NCBI GenBank assembly: GCA_012932865.1
Contig: SAXG01000001.1
Location: forward strand, 1,663,693-1,727,692
DNA from: Amylostereum areolatum
Lineage: Eukaryota; Basidiomycota; Agaricomycetes; Russulales; Stereaceae
Length of the DNA stretch: 64,000 nt
Reading direction: 5' to 3'
Shown here: one piece after another, positions 59,347 through 64,000 of the stretch
How the letters are laid out: the number at the start of each line of letters is the position of its first letter
Numbering within the stretch: the stretch's first letter is position 1
Program-made: the position numbers and the translations under genes
Notes under the pieces: generated by a model
Databases searched by the model: none
What the model was told of the DNA's origin: nothing
What the model saw: the letters and a program-made list of their open reading frames with translations, nothing else

Positions 59347-59464
59347 AGCGAAAGAAGATGGGGGGCCGTTTCTGCGCGTTGATGGGTCGGAGATCATTCG
59401 TCTCGGCCTCCCCGGCCTGGCCAACAATGAACTTGCCCGTTTTGTGCGCTTGGCCACTGGGTGA
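59347..59464 (+). pseudogene. Short ORF split by the copia insertion
   Basis: Read together with ATGAAAGGAAG at 27481-27491, the pre-insertion site would open a 43-residue frame (ATG at 27481) continuing here with KEDGGPFLRVDGSEII and LGLPGLANNELARFV, stop TGA 59462-59464. Composition is protein-like, but it is short. It may be a first exon of the gene starting at 59570, or a separate small gene. Confidence 0.35.
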
Positions 59465-59569
59465 CTTCCCTCAATAGATAATAGGACACCCCACATTCAT
59501 TGTTCTTCTTCCTTCCTTCCTTCCTTCCTCCTTCCTTCCATTCTGAGCAATCCCGCCAAAACCCCTAAC

Positions 59570-60448
59570 ATGATGACCACCCTCGACTCATTGCAGCCTG
59601 TTCCTTTCCAGGCTGCCCCATCTCACCGAGCGCCTGGCAAGGCAATGGAGATCCTTGCTGATATGTCCGGTGATGACGCTGAGCGTGCCGAGCTTCTCCA
59701 AGTCCTCATCCACATCTTTGACTGGAGTATTTACCATGTCACCGCACACCTCACCCGCCCCGAAGCCTTCATTGATAATGCGGGGCACATTGTTTCTTCC
59801 TGGGAATGGGACAGCCTCAGAGGCGTCAAGACCTCTGTACAGTACGAAATGGTAAGGTGATCCCCCGCTGTCCATGCTGGCACTCATTCTCTCCAGGATA
59901 TGGGCATGCTCTCTATCGGCCTTTGTCAGCTTCGGGGCTACCCCTGCACCGTTCCTGACACCCTCCACGCCGTCTACCTCTACTTCTATGAGGCGGAGAG
60001 GGCTTGGGTGGATATTCCCGCCACAGTGGCGAGGCAGGGCAGCACCGACAATACCACCCCTGCCCTCTATCTCCCAACCTGGTGGACCTGGATCGGCGAA
60101 GGCAAATACGATGTCCGGGAGGGGTTCACCCAGATCATCAACATGGCGCTTGGCGAGGTGAGTCACCACTCCCCATTCAGCAACAAATGCTCGGTGAGGT
60201 CTGCCTTCCTCAGCGAGGGTCGCCAGATCGGAAAGGCTGATATCCAGATGTAGGAACTCGCCGACGAGAAGGGGAAGGCCTGGAAGGTGTGGATGAAGGA
60301 GCAGGCAGAACGGCTGGCATCCGTGGGCACTCACGGAGGGGGACTGCACCAGAATATGATGCATGAGCGGATGAGGATTGTAGATAGGTTGGCCAGATTG
60401 GCTCAGCGGTGGAACGACTTGCTGCAGGGGAGGGAGGGAGAGTTGTAG
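59570..60448 (+). CDS. Spliced gene of unknown family
   Basis: Three exons in phase: 59570-59851, 59897-60157 and 60254-60448, with GTAAGG and GTGAGT donors. For exon 3 the acceptor GTAG at 60253 is preferred, because the earlier CAG would add an immediate stop. The product, about 245 residues, starts MMTTLDSLQPVPFQ and contains AELLQVLIHIFDWSIYHVTAHL, LSIGLCQLRGYPCTVPDTLHAVY, YLPTWWTWIGEGKYDVREGF and a basic helical C-terminus. No premature stop. Before the copia insertion it lay head-to-head with the gene at 26481-27467. I do not recognise either protein; both have helical, Trp/Tyr-rich character without known motifs. Confidence 0.6.
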
Positions 60449-62530
60449 AGTACTTGTGTTTGTATTGCCTTCGGCTTGTATTAACGTCCTTGGCGGGCAT
60501 CCTCCAGGGTGGTTTCACCGACTTCACCAGCGGTGTGATGGCTCAAATAACGAGCACTGAATGGTGGCTATGGTGGAGAAATGTGGCGGCAGGGAGGCAC
60601 TTGGCATTGTAGGGGTGATGGAGCTTGACATTCCAAACATGTCCATATTGGGACGTGACTGATCCAAAATTTTAGATAAATCACCAGCGCCGATCAGCGC
60701 CTTGGTGGGGGCGCTGGTCGGTGCTAGTGACTTTATAGATTTGAAATTTGATAATTTGAACTGATTCTTTCCCAACATGGATAGCTTTGAAATGCTAAGC
60801 TTTATCCCACCCATAAGCACTCCCAAACGAGATGTACCAGATAGGTTTTTGCTCAAAATAAGACCCATTACAAACTTAGGGTTTTGGGTCGGTCATATCA
60901 GATCGCAAACCTCGGGTGTCTAATGGGTTTCCGATGGGTAAACACACATTCAAAATGATGCCTTTCCTTCTGCTTTGTTCACGGCTACTGCACATTCCTA
61001 ACTCATGCTTTCCCGAGTGTAGTGATCAAGGTAAGCCCACTATGATTTTTGTACTTTCAGTCTCCATTTCAAATGCCTTATGTCAGCACTAAAATGGACT
61101 TCTGCCCGCAGTGCCCTTATCTCTTCATCTATGACATCATCACTCCGGACTCTGTCTGTCAAAAACAACCGACTAAGGAATGCATCCAATACACGGGCAG
61201 GGGATGTACTGAGTTGAAGCCAAGATTTCTGAGGACTGACTGGATTCTAGTACGTACTGGTGTGATTCTGTGATCATTCCACTATTGAATATACCCAACC
61301 GGCTGTACTGAGATTATTTCAGTACCAACTCAGCTTGAAGCCGAGTTGAAATCTCGATCATATCCAAATCGTATCCACACAACACACAGCACCGCATCCC
61401 CGTTCCGCTTTCCGGAGGGCTTATAAATCACATGAATAACAGACAAAAAGTGTGATATATTTTCAGATAAACCTATGGGATATACATGGGCAGTCACAGA
61501 TGTACTACAGAGGAGCGGTACCGGTATAGGAGTGGTATAGAATGATTAGAATCACTTACCAGACTTTTGTGCGCATCTCAATGGTCCACAGAGAGAATAT
61601 CAAGCCAGCAAGCCCAGAAGCTAAGCCAGAGTTCAAGAACCAGAGTCCAGGGCCAGCGCAGAAGCAACCAGTAAGAGAGAAATCTAGTCAGAGTCGTAGC
61701 CAGAGAGGAACCAGTCACCAGAAAGACAAGAGCTTGAGGCCAGAGGTGATTACAAGTGGGATGGGGGGTGAGTAAAAGTGCGGGAATATACCTTTTGAGT
61801 GGAAGACGCATGCCGGTTAATGTCTGCAGATGGTGTCAGCCTTGAGAATGCATGCAAGAAAACCACGTACGAGATGGGTGGACATGCGACCATGAAGGTG
61901 TCGTGCGCCATCGTCACCCACTGACAATGCTTGCACGTGAGCCTTACGAATATGCTCACCTGTGCGGCGTTATCGGAGGCCATGCGTGGAAGGTATTGAA
62001 GAGTGCGGTAAGCAGAGAAAAGGGGGGCAGAGGGGGTGGCAGCCAAAGGGATGACTTGGATGTGGTGGGAAGGATGAACGGAACTGCACTTGCACTGTGC
62101 AGACGGTCGTCAACAAACATGGCCACATGACAAAGCGCCCACTTGCACGTGTCGACTGTCCGCCGTCCGCGCTCGCCCATGAGCTCTCTCAGGATCGCTC
62201 GCTGCACTCTGTGGATGACTCTCACCAAGGGACTGACACGAGTGTAGCTTGAACACACTGAAGCATCAGGAAAACTCCAAGTACTTGAGCTGTACTTGGA
62301 CTTGGAGCCGACAGCTTGGACTTGGTGATAATCCTTAGACATAACTTGAACTGGAACAATAACACTGGCTTGCTTGATCAAAAAGGTGGAACTTGGGAGT
62401 TCCCTTGGAGATATACTAGTTTAATTGTATCCTTGTACTTTTAGTAGTTAGCTTGCATCTCGGAAATCTGCAAAGCTGCTAAGTCGCGACTCGCGACTTT
62501 GTGAATTCGAGAACACGACCAATCACGTGA
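60449..62530. other. Intergenic DNA with a gypsy LTR fragment
   Basis: About 61110-61165 (TCATCTATGACATCATCAC, TCCGGACT) matches the middle of the A/B-type LTRs (CTATGACATCATCGCTCCGGAC). Elsewhere there are AACTTG/ACTTGGA words near 62270-62400 and a small hairpin near 61325. No gene is supported. Confidence 0.5.
60681..60730. repeat. Hairpin, 21-bp arms
   Basis: TCACCAGCGCCGATCAGCGCC and its inverse GGCGCTGGTCGGTGCTAGTGA with three mismatches and an 8-bp loop, 230 bp beyond the stop codon of the preceding gene. It could be a foldback element end or an RNA structure. Confidence 0.5.
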
Positions 62531-62539
62531 CTCTTCAGT

Positions 62540-63850
62540 TATGTCAACGCTCAACGCCGCCTCGTCTCTTTGTCTTCAACCACGACATCCGTCGTCGTTG
62601 GGGATCCGGCCTCGTCGCCGTCGTCGACCTCGACCGTACCGTCACCGTCACCCGCCACGCCCTCGTCACCCGCCACGCCCTTGTCACCCGCCACGCCCTC
62701 GTCACCTGCCACGCCCTCGTCACCCGCCACGCCTTCGCCGCTCTCAACGTCCTCGCCCGTCGCTCTCAACCTCCTTGCCCATCGCTCTCAATGTCCTCGC
62801 ACGTCGCCGCCCACGCCCGTCGCCCTCAACGCCGACACCCTCGTCGCCCCCCAATGCCCACGCCTTCCTCACTCCCCAACGCCCACGCCTTCCTCACTCC
62901 CCAACGCCAACGCACCCGTCGCCCAACACCAACGTGTCCGTCGCCCCCAGCGCCGACGGCCGTGTCATCCCCAATGCTGACGCCTTCGTCGCCCCCACGC
63001 TGACACCCGTCATTCCCAGCGCCCACTCCCTCGTCGCCCCCTAACGCCGACAGTCTCGTCGTCCCCACGCCGACGCTCATCACCCCCAACGCCAAAGCCC
63101 TCGTCACCCCCAGCGCCCACGCTCTCATCACCCCCCAACGCCCATGCGCCCGTCAACCTTCACACCCTCGTCAACCCTCACACCCTCGTCAACCCTCACG
63201 CCCTCGTCAACGCGAATGCCACCCGTCACCTCCAGGCCTCGCGGCCCCCAACGCACATGCCCTTGTCGCCCAACACCGTCGCCGCCGCCGTCGTCAACCG
63301 CACTGTCGTCCTCAATGTCCGTACCCGCCCTCTTCCTTCGCCTTCAAAGACCCCACCTCTGTCATGCCCAAGGTGTGCGCTCCCACTGCTTTAGTCACTT
63401 ATTAACAACACTCATGCTGCGGCTTTCTTAGTGCCCGCACCCGCATGCCCGCCCTCAACGGCCATGTCCCCTGCCCTCTACGTGCTCCCGCTTGCGCCCT
63501 CTCCTCCTCTTTCATGGTCCCACCCTCGACGTGCCCGCATCCCCACCCTCGGCGCACCAGTGTCCCTTTCTGTGTCACCTTTCGGGTTCCCGCCCTCGAC
63601 GCGCCAGTGGCGTCACCCTCGCCCTCAATGCTCATACTCCTGATGCCTTCGACGCTCATGACCCCGACGCCCTCGACACTTGCGCCCCGGTCGCCTTTGT
63701 CGCAAGTGTCACCAGCACCCTCGACCCCTCGACACCCATGTCCCCGGTGCTCGCGGCTCCGTCCCCTTGATGCTTGTAGCCCTGTCCCCTTTGATACTCG
63801 TGTCTTCTCTCCTTCCATGAAACTTGGCCATCATATCTCACAGTATACAT
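62540..63850. repeat. C-rich tandem-repeat block
   Basis: About 62648-62733 is roughly five copies of an 18-bp unit (GCCACGCCCTCGTCACCC); 63160-63215 is about three copies of CCTCGTCAACCCTCACAC. The rest has irregular CGCCC/ACGCC words. Similar in style to 3.2-4.6, 24.8-25.9 and 57.5-58.4 kb. Open frames on both strands are composition artefacts. Confidence 0.65.
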
Positions 63851-64000
63851 ACATGTACACAGTAGTATAGAGAACCACAAATAATAATTTAGTTTTCTAT
63901 TTCCTGAAATGTGTGTATCCAAAGCCTTCACAAGACTCTTCCAAGGCAGAACCCAAGCTTCCAACAGGACCTGACCAATGACTGCTTGGGGACAAGGTAT

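Noticed and set aside
62648..62733. CRISPR-like or coding repeat array
   Set aside because: An 18-bp simple tandem repeat without spacers, in a low-complexity block.

Overview
This window looks like a transposon graveyard from a filamentous basidiomycete, most likely an Agaricomycete; I cannot name the species. The reasons are short (about 50-120 bp) GT-AG introns, chromodomain Ty3/gypsy elements, a KDZ DNA transposon with a cysteine-rich (CxC2-like) N-terminus carrying a TET/JBP-like dioxygenase gene, and a spliced gene resembling the mushroom family I know as DUF6698. I recognise no housekeeping gene, rRNA or tRNA. Nearly every long reading frame belongs to a mobile element, and most carry stops or frameshifts.

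Layout. 1-1636: 3' end of a gypsy element (integrase, chromodomain, LTR). 1.8-6.0 kb: coding remnant, dispersed repeat, GC-rich low-complexity block, AT-rich filler. 6.07-7.37 kb (minus): multi-exon DUF6698-like gene. 8795-15852: full-length but decayed gypsy element A1. About 15.86-23.2 kb: KDZ/TET region made of a minus-strand gene of unknown function, a divergent TET/JBP-like gene and a KDZ transposase gene. 23.3-26.4 kb: second copies of the dispersed repeat and GC-rich block. 26.5-27.5 kb (minus) and 59.6-60.4 kb (plus): two spliced genes that were close divergent neighbours until a copia element landed between them. 60.4-64.0 kb: intergenic DNA and another C-rich tandem-repeat block.

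The centre of the window is a four-level nest. A copia element (27492-59341, target duplication GGAAG) was split by gypsy A2 (30386-54751, GAAAG), which was split by gypsy B (33793-51070, CATTC), which was split by gypsy C (36655-46836, CTAGA). Each duplication is perfect, and at the three gypsy insertions the interrupted reading frame resumes exactly on the far side. The copia element also received a 1.46 kb hAT-like element (57302-58759, 8-bp duplication GGCATTAC) and a 234-bp foldback element (28115-28348). With insertions subtracted, copia is about 5.8 kb, A2 7083 bp and B 7091 bp, close to A1 at 7058 bp, which supports the reconstruction.

Most useful for follow-up: (1) the KDZ + TET/JBP-like unit with a third, divergent gene; (2) gypsy C, which carries about 3 kb of extra coding sequence between pol and the 3' LTR (a coiled-coil/zinc-knuckle ORF, a 137-aa ORF and a small single-pass membrane protein in the env position); (3) a conserved ORF upstream of gag in families A and B; (4) premature stops explained mainly by C-to-T changes at CGA, CAG and (other strand) TGG codons, suggesting cytosine methylation or deamination in the same locus as a TET/JBP-like gene; (5) LTR divergences that contradict the nesting order of B and C.
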